Assembly: GCA_947179155.2 (NCBI GenBank) | Contig: OX359274.1 | Location: forward strand, 43,473,564 to 43,537,563 | DNA from: Hedera helix | Lineage: Eukaryota; Streptophyta; Magnoliopsida; Apiales; Araliaceae | DNA length: 64,000 nucleotides | Direction of reading: 5' to 3' | Shown here: piece by piece, positions 44,187 through 56,203 of the stretch | Numbering within the stretch: position 1 is the stretch's first letter | Layout: the number at the start of each line of letters is the position of its first letter | The notes under the pieces: model-generated | Told to the model about the DNA's origin: nothing | Database searches by the model: none | Seen by the model: only the letters and a program-made list of their open reading frames with translations | Program-made: the position numbers and the translations under genes

Positions 44187-47100
44187 TGTGACGCCCCCAA
44201 ATCTGGGCCCACACAGCCCAAACTTGAGTCGTCAAAAGACTACAACAAAATTATTACAACAAAGCACAACGTACTACAATACAGTGTATAATAATACACA
44301 ACTAAGTCTTCACTATTATTGCCACACTATTTTACAAAACGTGAAGACTATGATAACTATTTCTCGGACCCTCACTCCATTCCCCGGCTAGACCCTGTTA
44401 TGTTTTCATTTCCTGTTGAAAAACAATGGAACAAAAGAAAAGGTGAGCTCAAATAGCCCAGTAAGAAATATCATGACTAAGATAATGACGAATAAATTAT
44501 CATTAGCCTTCAACAGTTGAGTTCTTGATAGAATACAATAGACTACAAGGTTTATATCAAAAACTGTAGTTAAATTCTTAAACAATGTTCAGATCAATAA
44601 TAGCAGCGGAATGAGCAATCTATTAGAAGAATAATGCAGACTATAATGTCCACTCGCTTCTCTTTTTCGTAAAAACATCATCAACTTTTATCATCTGAAA
44701 TACCATTAGTCATGATAATATAAATTCACAGTTCCTGATCATAATCATGCACATCAACAGTTCATCTTTGCACTACGGGCCAAAGATATTCAATATAGCA
44801 CCAACGGTCATGATTATACCAGATTCAGCCTTTGGTCATAATCATACCAAATAACAGTTCATCTTTGCACTACGGGCCAAAGATATTCAATATAGTACCA
44901 ACGGTCATGATTATACCAGATTCAGCCTTTGGTCATAATCATACCAAGCAACAGTTCATCTTTGCACTACGGGCCAAAGAGAACATTCACCACGTGCCAT
45001 AAAAGACACCGAACAGATGTATTGCCTTTAACCTATTATATCGCCTTTAACCTATCATCTGTTCAACAAATATATCACATCTGTGCCCCCGGCCACAGAT
45101 ATTCACAACAGCTTGATTTTTGGATGATTAGAATGATATAAATGATGAACAGAAGAAATAGGATAACAATAAGTATCAGAAGTTTACTTTGTACAGATTC
45201 AAATAATGTCCAAATTGTCAACATGATGTGGAGTGAAATTTAAAAATGATATTCAAGATCCACAGTTCAGAATAACGGTTACAATTCAATAGAAAGGTTC
45301 ACATAAATAGGAAGGTTCAGTTGAAAAAATGAAGTTCAACTATTATGAAACATATAATATTTTCAGGAATTATAGAAGCAATAGTTCCATAATAAATTTG
45401 GATTTAGGAGTATGAAAGAAAATAATATCCCTTACCGTAGCAGGTTTGATTAACAAAAGGTGAAGGAAATTAATACAAAGGGTTATTCACCAACAGGCGG
45501 CAATCCGCTCCGTAAGGTTATTCCCACAATTTAATAGAATTTGAGTACAAAGAGTTATTCACCAAACAGGCGGCAATCCGCTCCGTAAGGTTATTCTCAG
45601 AGATTAATAATGAATGAATACGAAAGGTTATTCACCAACAGGCGGCAATCCGCTCCGTAAGGTTATTCCCACAATTTAATACATGGAAATAAATGACACA
45701 TCTTATGAGTAAGAAAGAAACAATATTATTTTCGAGAATCAAATAATGATAATCCCTTACCATAGTACGTTTGAATAATGGAAGATGAAAAAGATGGTAT
45801 CCCTTACCGTAGTAAGTTTTAATAATAGAAGATGAAAGAAGATGACATTCCTTACCTTGATATTGTGAAACAAGTTTATAGCCGAACAAATCCTTCCTTG
45901 TTTGTAGCAGTAAGAAATCTGACTTTTGAGTCTTCTAGAGTTTTTAAAATATCTTTATGCTTTTAAAATAATGTTACTCTCGGAAAGATAGACGGCATAG
46001 ACTCAAGAATCACTCAATTCGGAGTTAATATGAATGAGTTATGAATTTTTAAAACTAAGACTGAAAATAGTGACGAAAATCAGAATAGGTTACGGTTTTT
46101 AGTATTTTAAGACATGAAGATGATTTCAGATGACTTTTCTTCCTTCTTCAAAGTTGTAGAGGGCGAAAAACTGAAGAGACAGGCTTTTAATTCATTAAAT
46201 TCTGACAAATAATGAATTTACTACGATTTTTCGAAAGAGTTGCTGTACATAAGAAAATTCTACTCGGGAATTCAAAGAAAAATGCAAAAGATTTCAAAAC
46301 TAGGAATGACTTAAGAACACTTAGAGAGAACTTACACAAAAAGTATTTAGAGAGAGAAAGAAAGAACAAGTAAGGAAGTTTATGAAAAATTCTTAAGTTA
46401 AGGCTTCTATTTATAGCCAAAAATCTTATCATTCATTTAATCTAAACCATTCATTTAAAGATTATCTTTTAATCTACACCATCCATTTCAAATATTATAT
46501 TATCTTTAATCTACACCATTCATTTCATATCACATAATAATCACCTAACTTTATATTATAAACAAATCAATTCAATTATTCAACAATAATTCACACTTTA
46601 ATCTACACCATTCATTTCATATCACCTAATAATCACCTAACTTTATAATATAAACAAATCAATTCAATTATTCAACAATAATTCACACTTTAATCTACAC
46701 CATTCATTTCATATCACCTAATAATCACCTAACTTTATATTATAAACAAATAACTTTATCAATTCAATTATTATGACTAATTGTTATAAATACAGTATAG
46801 TTAGCTCTTAGATATCAAGTCAATTAATTAATGAAATACAACTGTTTAAATAATACCGTAATAGAGATAACAATAATACAGAAAGTATGTAAAAGAAAAA
46901 TACGTTACTGTGTCATGACAATTATTGATTCAATAACGTGAATTACTGTGCATATGTTACTGTGACAATTATTAGGTTCAATAATTTTAAAAACAGTGCA
47001 GCAACAATTATTGACTCAATGATATAAAATACAGTGTAATGACAATTATTAAATCAATAATGCAAAATACTGTGTAACAACAATTATTGAATTGATAATA

Positions 47101-47568
47101 TAAAATATTATGCAGTGACAATTATCGATGAAATGATGCGTAACAGTTACGGTGTCAATTATCAGACCAATAATATGAGACACTATGCAATACCGCGTGT
47201 TACTGTAGAGTACCGAGTGCTACAGAAAATACCAATAACTACCGTATGCTACTATTCTTTTATCACCGGTATTTTAACAGTTCCGTTGACTATTTTTATT
47301 TAAAAAGGTTATTTCTGTCGTTTTCTATATCCGACAAATATTCCGTTGTGGGGTCCACAAATAATTTGTTATTTCGGCGCCGTCGTACGACACGAATATT
47401 CCCCGACCAAACGAATATTCCCCGACAAAGCGAATATTGTCCGACAAAATAAAATTTGCACATAACATCCTTAACTTTTAACTTTATCGATTTAACCACT
47501 TACTGTTTCAAAAAAATATATATGAAGAAAAATTAAATTTTGTATTTCATAAAATTCGGGGTCTTACA
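44187..47568 (-). mobile_element. Family A solo LTR (3382 bp) inside the protease
   Basis: TGTGACGCCCCC at the left, GGGGTCTTACA at the right, perfect target duplication TTATG (44182-44186 and 47569-47573). It is the longest copy. It has three units of GGTCATGATTATACC...GCACTACGGGCCAAAGA (44760-44990), three units of GGTTATTCACCAACAGGCGG (45475-45660), and three units of TAATCTACACCATTCATTTC (46470-46720). Minus-strand TATA-like GGCTATAAATAG lies near 46410, and CGAATATTCCCCGA repeats near 47390-47440. Removing it and one TTATG restores the protease frame. Confidence 0.95.
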
Positions 47569-48357
47569 TTATGCTTTTGACATTTCTTTCCAGGTACTGG
47601 ATATCACGGCCAGTTACAACATGCTCTTAGGGAGGCCCTGGATTCATATGGCTGGGGCAGTTCCCTCCACCCTGCATCAACAAATAAAGTTTATTGTGGA
47701 GGGACACTTGGTAACAATCGCCGCAGAATCTGACTGCCCCGTTCTCTCTGTAAAAGGCATGCCGGTGATCCATGTGGACAAGTCGGCCGAACCAATCAGC
47801 TATCAAGCGTTTGAAATCAGCACCCCTCAGTATAAGCAGTTGGGAGCTCCAGAGTTAAAACTTAAGATGTCCCCCGAGCTCACCTTCGTTGCCCGGGAAA
47901 TGATGGCAATGAACTTCCAGCCGGGGCAAGGGCTGGGCAAGCACAGCCAAGGAATCACCGAGCCCATCCAGGTACCAGTGCAGTTAGGCAAGGCGGGGTT
48001 AGGATATCACGGAGGTACAAGATCGAAGAGCTCATATAAGAAAGTTCACGTGCGGATAGCCGGAGTCCCGATACCGAAAGCCAATAATGAACAATACCCG
48101 AGGGTAATCAAGCCTGCGTTTGAAGCAGAGGGTAAAGTGGAAGCTCCCCCAGTCAAGGGAGTGGCCCAGCAGTCGGATTTCTTACAGGAAATTATGGAAC
48201 AGTTCGAGAAAAAGTGCCATCTCCCGAAACAGTCAGGCCCCAGTGGAAAGGGAAAGGAAGAGATGTTTGAAGGCAAGCAGATCATGCCATTTATCAATTG
48301 GGCCGGGTTAGAAGTGCCCGAGGAAAGTGAAAATGAAAGCCGAAACCAAGTTGCCGC
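47569..48357 (+). pseudogene. Protease C-terminal part and G-patch
   Basis: Continues the protease: FQVLDITASYNMLLGRPWIH is the second conserved protease block (ILGRPWL-type), followed by a tail. Around 47910-48020 lies MNFQPGQGLGKHSQGITEPI and, after it, KAGLGYHGG, a glycine-rich pattern matching a G-patch (RNA-binding or helicase-activating motif). The frame stays open to 48357, where the two-LTR element is inserted (GCCGC duplicated at 48353-48357 and 54367-54371), and resumes at 54372. Confidence 0.8.
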
Positions 48358-51223
48358 TGTGACGCCCCCCCAAATCTGAGCCCACACAGCCCAAACTTGA
48401 GTCGTCAAAAGACTACAACAAAATTATTACAACAAAGCACAACGTACAACAATACCGTGTATAATAATACACAACTAAGTCTTCACTATTATTGCCACAC
48501 TATTTTACAACACGTGAAGACTATAATAGATATCCCTCGGACTCCCACTCCATTCCCCGGCTAGACCCAGCTACGTTCTCATATCCTGTTGAAAAAAAAT
48601 GGAACGAAAAGAAAGGGTGAGCTCAAATAGCCCAGTAAAAAATATCATGACTAAGATAATGACGAATAAATTATCATTAGCCTTCAACAGGTGAGTTCTT
48701 GATAGAATACAACAGAATACAAGGTGTATATCAAAAATTGCAGTTAAATTCTTGAACAATGTTCAGATCAATAATAGCGGCGGAATGAACAATCTATTAG
48801 AAGAATAATGTAGACTATAATGTCCACGCGCTTCTCTTTTTCGTAAAAACATCATCAACTTTTATCATCTGAAATACCATTAGTCAAGATAATACAAATT
48901 CACAGTTCCTGGTCATAATCATGCAAATCAACAGTTCATCTATGCATTACGGGCCAAAGAGAACATTCAATATAGCACCAGCGGTCATGATTATACCAGA
49001 TTCAGCCTTTGGTCATAATCATACCAAACAACAGTTCATCTATGCACTACGGGCCAAAGAGAACTTTCAATATAACAACAACGGTCATGATTATACGAGA
49101 TTTAGCCTTTGGTCATAATCATACCAAACAACAGTTCATCTATGCACTACGGGCCAAAGAGAACTTTCACCACGTGCCATAAAAGACACCGAACAGATGT
49201 ATCGCCTTTAACCTAATATATCGCCTTTAACCTATCATCTGTTCAACAAATATATCACATCTGTGCCCCCGGCCACAGATATTCACAACAGCTTGATTCT
49301 TGATGATTAGTACAAATAATAGTGATACAATTGATGAACAGAAGAAACAGGATAAACAATAAGTATCGGAAGTTTACTTTGTGCAGATTCAAATAATGTC
49401 CAAATTGTCAACATGATGCGGAGTGAAATTTAAAAATGTTATTCAAGATTCTCAGTTCAGAATAACGGTTACAGTTCAATAGAAAGATTCAGAAAATAGG
49501 AAGGTTCAGTTGAAATAATAAAGTTCAACTATTATGGAACATATAATATTTTCAGGAATTATAGAAGCAATAGTTCCATAATAAGTTTCGATTCAGGAGT
49601 ATGAAAGAAAATAATATCCCTTACCGTAGCAAGTTCAAGAGTGTAAAAAAAATGACATTTCTTACCGTAGTAAATTTAAGAGTGTGAAAAGAATAATATT
49701 CCTTACCGTAGTAAGTTTAAGAGTATGAAAGAAAATGAAATTCCTTACTGTAGTAAGTTCAAGAGTGTAAAAAAATGACATTTCTTACCTTAACACGTGA
49801 CTGAATATTGATTTAAATGAGATTGATCAACCTATATATTTATAATAAAATTAGTAATTACAACATGTAAACTTCAAAGTGTATGATAACTCATATATTA
49901 TGAACTATCAAAATTATATATATTTAACATAATTTTTGTAGTATAAAATACCAACTTTAAAATAGTTTTAAAAATAATATTCCAAAATAAATCTTCCAAA
50001 GAAAGCTTTTAAAAATGAATCTTCTCAAAGAAGAGTCTTCTAAAGGAAGATTTGTGAATACCGTGAAAAATAGGAATTTATAAAATTACTACTCTTTAAT
50101 AAAAGACTTACTTGAAAAATTCCTGCACTCCTTTTGGCTTTCAAACACTCAAAATAGCCTTACTATTCTCAGAGAAAACTCATAAAATTCTTATAGAAAA
50201 ATTTTATGTTTTAGGTGTGATTTTTCTATTCAGCTGAACAATCTATTTATAAGAGAAAAGAGGTTACTATGCGTGGTAGGTGAACAACACGCCAGTCAAA
50301 GAAATCAGCAGCCGCTGGCTGCTTCACCAAACTTTTCTTCAGCACATTTTCAATTTGCAATTCATTTCTCATGTGGGCCCCACATGGGTCCCACATGTTT
50401 CTTACTATTCACGTTACTATTCACGTCACTATTCACGTTACTATTACAAATAGTAAAATTAATTATTTTATTTTTTATTTATTTATTTATTTATTTATTT
50501 ATTCTTCCTGTGAGTCCAACATATAAAATAATGTTACCACAATAATGTAAGAAACACGTTACATATTTTTATTAATTTAATAATATAAATTACAGTATAT
50601 TTGCTACTGTGACAATTATTAGGTTCAATAATTTTAAAAAAAACAGTGCAGCAACAATTATTGAGTCAATGATATGAAATACAGTGTAATGACAATTATT
50701 AAATCAATAATGCAAAATACTGTGTAACAACAATTATTGAATTGATAACATAAAACATTATGCAGTGACAATTATTGATGAAATGATGCGTAACAGTTAC
50801 GGTGTCAATTATCAGACCAATAATATGAGACACTGTGCAATACCGTGTGCTACTGAAGAGTACCGTGTGCTACAGAAAATACCATAAATTACCGTATGCT
50901 ATTATTCTTTTATTACCGGTATTTTAACAGTTAACACCGTTGACTATTTTTATTTAAAAAGGTTACTTCTGTCGTTTTCTATATCCGACAGATATTCCGT
51001 TGTGGGGTCCACCAATAATTTGTTATTTCGGCGCCGTCGTACGGCCCGAATATTCCCCGACAAAACGAATATTCCCCGACAAAACGAATATTGTCCGACA
51101 AAATAAAATTTTCACATAACATCCTTAACTTTCAATTTCGTTAATTTAACCACTTACTGTTTCAGGAAAAATATATATGAAGAAAAATTAATTTTTATAT
51201 TTCATAAAATTCGGGGTCTTACA
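48358..51223 (-). repeat. Left LTR of the two-LTR element (its 3' LTR)
   Basis: TG..CA ends, family A sequence. Contains three units of about 95 bp around 48910-49160 (GCACTACGGGCCAAAGAGAA with GGTCATGATTATAC), four units of CTTACCGTAGTAAGTTTAAG type (49615-49790), ACTATTCACGTTACTATTCA repeats (50403-50450) and three CGAATATTCCCCGACAAAA-type units (51050-51100). Open frames here (for example 50273-50545) recur in the right LTR only because the LTRs are copies. Confidence 0.95.
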
Positions 51224-51236
51224 ACCTCACCTCCTT
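51224..51236 (-). promoter_or_regulatory. Polypurine tract of the two-LTR element
   Basis: On the minus strand AAGGAGGTGAGGT lies directly before the LTR start TGTAAGACCCC. It is preceded by GGGGACGAAATTTCAT, a sequence typical just upstream of the polypurine tract in plant Gypsy chromoviruses of the Tekay/Del type. Confidence 0.8.
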
Positions 51237-51487
51237 ATGAAATTTCGTCCCCGAAATTGACGTACCAGGCATTTCAAAGTTATCCTCCTGATTTTCAGAT
51301 GTCATACTTAACTGTGGTCACAAAATAAATGTTAGTTCAAATAAACTGACTCATCACTTCATGTCCCTATATTCAAATCAACTTAATAATAAAATCTAAT
51401 TTAGGTAGGACACACTAGTGACTGATTCTATTCGTCTCTCCCCTCCTAGTTCTAACCCCAGATCTCCATTAAAGACCATATCCCTAA

Positions 51488-51501
51488 GCTCTGATGCCAA
51501 C
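51488..51501 (-). promoter_or_regulatory. Primer-binding site of the two-LTR element
   Basis: On the minus strand TTGGCATCAGAGC follows the LTR end GGGGCGTCACA. It differs in one base from TGGTATCAGAGC, the complement of the initiator tRNA-Met 3' end. Confidence 0.8.
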
Positions 51502-54366
51502 TGTGACGCCCCCCCAAATCTGAGCCCACACAGCCCAAACTTGAGTCGTCAAAAGACTACAACAAAATTATTACAACAAAGCACAACGTACAACAATACC
51601 GTGTATAATAATACACAACTAAGTCTTCACTATTATTGCCACACTATTTTACAACACGTGAAGACTATAATAGATATCCCTCGGACTCCCACTCCATTCC
51701 CCGGCTAGACCCAGCTACGTTCTCATATCCTGTTGAAAAACAATGGAACGAAAAGAAAGGGTGAGCTCAAATAGCCCAGTAAAAAATATCATGACTAAGA
51801 TAATGACGAATAAATTATCATTAGCCTTCAACAGGTGAGTTCTTGATAGAATACAACAGAATACAAGGTGTATATCAAAAATTGCAGTTAAATTCTTGAA
51901 CAATGTTCAGATCAATAATAGCGGCGGAATGAACAATCTATTAGAAGAATAATGTAGACTATAATGTCCACGCGCTTCTCTTTTTCGTAAAAACATCATC
52001 AACTTTTATCATCTGAAATACCATTAGTCAAGATAATACAAATTCACAGTTCCTGGTCATAATTATGCAAATCAACAGTTCATCTATGCATTACGGGCCA
52101 AAGAGAACATTCAATATAGCACCAGCGGTCATGATTATACCAGATTCAGCCTTTGGTCATAATCATACCAAACAACAGTTCATCTATGCACTACGGGCCA
52201 AAGAGAACTTTCAATATAACAACAACGGTCATGATTATACGAGATTTAGCCTTTGGTCATAATCATACCAAACAACAGTTCATCTATGCACTACGGGCCA
52301 AAGAGAACTTTCACCACGTGCCATAAAAGACACCGAACAGATGTATCGCCTTTAACCTAATATATCGCCTTTAACCTATCATCTGTTCAACAAATATATC
52401 ACATCTGTGCCCCCGGCCACAGATATTCACAACAGCTTGATTCTTGATGATTAGTACAAATAATAGTGATACAATTGATGAACAGAAGAAACAGGATAAA
52501 CAATAAGTATCGGAAGTTTACTTTGTGCAGATTCAAATAATGTCCAAATTGTCAACATGATGTGGAGTGAAATTTAAAAATGTTATTCAAGATTCTCAGT
52601 CAGAATAACGGTTACAGTTCAATAGAAAGATTCAGAAAATAGGAAGGTTCAGTTGAAATAATAAAGTTCAACTATTATGGAACATATAATATTTTCAGGA
52701 ATTATAGAAACAATAGTTCCATAATAAGTTTCGATTCAGGAGTATGAAAGAAAATAATATCCCTTACCGTAGCAAGTTCAAGAGTGTAAAAAAAATGACA
52801 TTTCTTACCGTAGTAAATTTAAGAGTGTGAAAAGAATAATATTCCTTACCGTAGTAAGTTTAAGAGTATGAAAGAAAATGAAATTCCTTACTGTAGTAAG
52901 TTCAAGAGTGTAAAAAAATGACATTTCTTACCTTAACACGTGACTGAATATTGATTTAAATGAGATTGATCAACCTATATATTTATAATAAAATTAGTAA
53001 TTACAACATGTAAACTTCAAAGTGTATGATAACTCATATATTATGAACTATCAAAATTATATATATTTAACATAATTTTTGTAGTATAAAATACCAACTT
53101 TAAAATAGTTTTAAAAATAATATTCCAAAATAAATCTTCCAAAGAAAGCTTTTAAAAATGAATCTTCTCAAAGAAGAGTCTTCTAAAGGAAGATTTGTGA
53201 ATACCGTGAAAAATAGGAATTTATAAAATTACTACTCTTTAATAAAAGACTTACTTGAAAAATTCCTGCACTCCTTTTGGCTTTCAAACACTCAAAATAG
53301 CCTTACTATTCTCAGAGAAAACTCATAAAATTCTTATAGAAAAATTTTATGTTTTAGGTGTGATTTTTCTATTCAGCTGAACAATCTATTTATAAGAGAA
53401 AAGAGGTTACTATGCGTGGTAGGTGAACAACACGCCAGTCAAAGAAATCAGCAGCCGCTGGCTGCTTCACCAAACTTTTCTTCAGCACATTTTCAATTTG
53501 CAATTCATTTCTCATGTGGGCCCCACATGGGTCCCACATGTTTCTTACTATTCACGTTACTATTCACGTCACTATTCACGTTACTATTACAAATAGTAAA
53601 ATTAATTATTTTATTTTTTATTTATTTATTTATTTATTTATTTATTCTTCCTGTGAGTCCAACATATAAAATAATGTTACCACAATAATGTAAGAAACAC
53701 GTTACATATTTTTATTAATTTAATAATATAAATTACAGTATATTTGCTACTGTGACAATTATTAGGTTCAATAATTTTAAAAAAAACAGTGCAGCAACAA
53801 TTATTGAGTCAATGATATGAAATACAGTGTAATGACAATTATTAAATCAATAATGCAAAATACTGTGTAACAACAATTATTGAATTGATAACATAAAATA
53901 TTATGCAGTGACAATTATTGATGAAATGATGCGTAACAGTTACGGTGTCAATTATCAGACCAATAATATGAGACACTGTGCAATACCGTGTGCTACTGAA
54001 GAGTACCGTGTGCTACAGAAAATACCATAAATTACCGTATGCTATTATTCTTTTATTACCGGTATTTTAACAGTTAACACCGTTGACTATTTTTATTTAA
54101 AAAGGTTACTTCTGTCGTTTTCTATATCCGACAGATATTCCGTTGTGGGGTCCACCAATAATTTGTTATTTCGGCGCCGTCGTACGGCCCGAATATTCCC
54201 CGACAAAACGAATATTCCCCGACAAAATGAATATTGTCCGACAAAATAAAATTTTCACATAACATCCTTAACTTTCAATTTCGTTAATTTAACCACTTAC
54301 TGTTTCAGGAAAAATATATATGAAGAAAAATTAATTTATATATTTCATAAAATTCGGGGTCTTACA
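51502..54366 (-). repeat. Right LTR of the two-LTR element (its 5' LTR)
   Basis: Near-identical copy of 48358-51223 with the same internal repeats. It adjoins the primer-binding site, so in the element's own direction this is the 5' LTR. Confidence 0.95.
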
Positions 54367-54476
54367 GCCGCAATCATAGAGGAGGTGCCAGATACAGAGA
54401 TCCCCTCCATCACTAGCTATAAAACCGAAGTGATCCCCAGGAATTGGACCGTGCAGCCAGTAGTATCCAGAAAAGG
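54367..54476 (+). pseudogene. End of the gag-pro exon
   Basis: Resumes the frame after the two-LTR insertion: AAIIEEVPD, SYKTEVIPRNW and VVSRKG, then TAA at 54478-54480 if not spliced. The donor GGGTAAAT is placed so that the unspliced message ends with the gag-pro product and the spliced one continues into reverse transcriptase. Confidence 0.75.
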
Positions 54477-54651
54477 GTAAATGCAGGAGTGTCCGGGAAT
54501 CTTGTCCAGTAGGGGGATCAAGGGGTTTTTAAGACGGTTTTTTTGTTTTTATGTATCTGCACGTCTATTTCATACTTTTGTCATGATTATTGAAAAGGAA
54601 GTCATGTACCTAATGTTTATATATATGACAAATATTTTTGTTTCATGTCAG
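54477..54651 (+). other. Intron between gag-pro and pol
   Basis: Donor AAAAGG|GTAAAT, acceptor TTTCATGTCAG|GTG, 175 bp, T-rich in its second half. Splicing joins K-G to C-T-D-L in one frame and removes the stop at 54478. A spliced intron separating gag-pro from RT is a known trait of Ogre elements. Inferred from sequence only. Confidence 0.7.
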
Positions 54652-56203
54652 GTGTACCGATTTGAGTCATTCTAGCCTAACAAACGATTTTCCAAATTTG
54701 AAAAACGATTATGATTTTGATATAGAACTGGATTTCGATTTGATGGGAATCGAGCAGGACGAAGCAGATGATGACGACGCTCCCGACGAGATCAAAGAGT
54801 GGGTCGAGGATAAACCCAAACCCAACTTAGACCAAACCATCACCATCAACATAGGAAACCCTGAGAATCCCAAAGAGCTGAAAATTGGGGCAGACTTGAC
54901 TCCAGACCAGAAAACAAAGATAACTGAACTATTGAGCCAATATGAAGATGTGTTTGCTTGGTCACACGAAGACATGGTCGATTTGTCCACGGATATTGTG
55001 GTACATCGATTGCCTATCAAGGAGGATTTCAGGCCAGTTAAGCAGAAGCTGAGAAAATTGAAACCGGAGTGGAGCTTAAAAGTGAAGGAAGAGATAGTCA
55101 AGCAATTCAAGGCTGGGATCATCATGGTGTCTACTTACCCAGAATTGCTTTTCAATATAGTCCCCGTGGCAAAGCCTGGAGGAAAGGTGAGAGTGTGCGT
55201 GGATTATAGGGATCTGAACAAGGCCAGTCTTAAGGATAACTTCCCAGTACCTTTCATACACATCTTGGTGGATAACACAGCTCAGTATGAAATGTATTCA
55301 TTTGTCGATTGTTTCGCGGGGTATCACCAGATAATGGTGGCGGAAGAGGATCGAGAAAAGACTGCCTTCATCACCCCATGGGGCACATTTTGTTATAGAC
55401 GACTTGCTTTCGGCCTCACAAATGCAGGAGCCACTTATCAGAGAGCCATGATGGCCCTGTTCCACGACATGATGCACAAGGAAATAGAGGTTTACGTGGA
55501 TGACATCATTGTGAAATCGAGGGCGGAATCTGACCATGTGACTCACCTTAAGAAGCTATTTGAGCGGCTCAGGAAGTATAATTTGAAGCTCAATCCAGCC
55601 AAATGTGCCTTCGGGGTCCAGTCAGGTACGCTCCTTGGATTCTTGGTGAGCAATCGAGGCATCGAACTGGATCCGGCTAAGATCAGGGCTATTGTGGATA
55701 TGTCAGCTCCCCGTACAGAGAAAGAGATAAGGGGATTTTTGGGGAGGATAAACTTCATCAGTCGGTTCATATCCCATCTGACCACCACCTGCGAACCAAT
55801 CTTCAAACTGTTAAGGAAAGATGCCTCCCGGAAGTGGAACAGTCAATGCCAAAAGGCCTTTCAGACTATTAAGAAGCAATTAACAGAAGCGTCAGTGCTG
55901 GTACCGCCAAAGGACGGGATTCCCCTTTTCCTGTATATATCCGTGAATGATATGGCGATGGGTTGTATGCTGGGGCAGAAGAGTGAATCTGGTAAGGAGC
56001 ATGCCATTTATTACCTCAGCAAGAGATTCAGCAGCTGTGAACAGAATTACACGACGATCGAGAGAACATGTTGCGCCTTGGCCTGGGCTGCTATGAGGTT
56101 ACAGCATTACCTCCATGGACACACTACCTATTTGATCTCGCGGATCGACCCCTTGAAGTATATATTTGAGAGACCAATGCTGAATTGTCGATTGTCAAGG
56201 TAG
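54652..56203 (+). pseudogene. Reverse transcriptase and RNase H of the Gypsy element
   Basis: RNA-directed DNA polymerase and RNase H for copying the element. After an acidic linker (DIELDFDLMGIEQDEADDDD), RT motifs follow: RVCVDYRDLNKAS, FVDCFAGYHQI, TPWGTFCYRRLAFGLTNAGA and the catalytic YVDD at 55493-55504. LGFLVSNRGIE and GFLGRINFISRFI follow, then RNase H with AIYYLSKRFSSCEQNYTTIE. The frame ends with TAG at 56201-56203 in RLSR*QLILQQFD, where relatives have Trp (TGG), and continues in the same frame to 58126. So this copy is one nonsense change away from an open pol frame. RT core motifs are complete. Confidence 0.9.

Larger units (their letters stand above)
48358..54366 (-). mobile_element. 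Family A two-LTR element with a 278-bp interior
   Basis: Left LTR 48358-51223 (2866 bp), interior 51224-51501, right LTR 51502-54366 (2865 bp), perfect target duplication GCCGC. Minus orientation: a primer-binding site next to the right LTR and a polypurine tract next to the left LTR. No gag or pol. The LTRs are nearly identical: reading them side by side I see about eight differences, including one single-base deletion (AGTTCAG/AGTCAG). This makes it the youngest visible insertion. It depends on proteins from another element, as TRIM or LARD elements do, but with unusually long LTRs and a tiny interior. Confidence 0.95.

Noticed and set aside
50273..50545. 90-codon frame present twice (also at 53416-53688)
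   Set aside because: Both lie at the same place in the two LTRs of one element, and the frame is driven by ATTT repeats, so duplication is not evidence of a gene.
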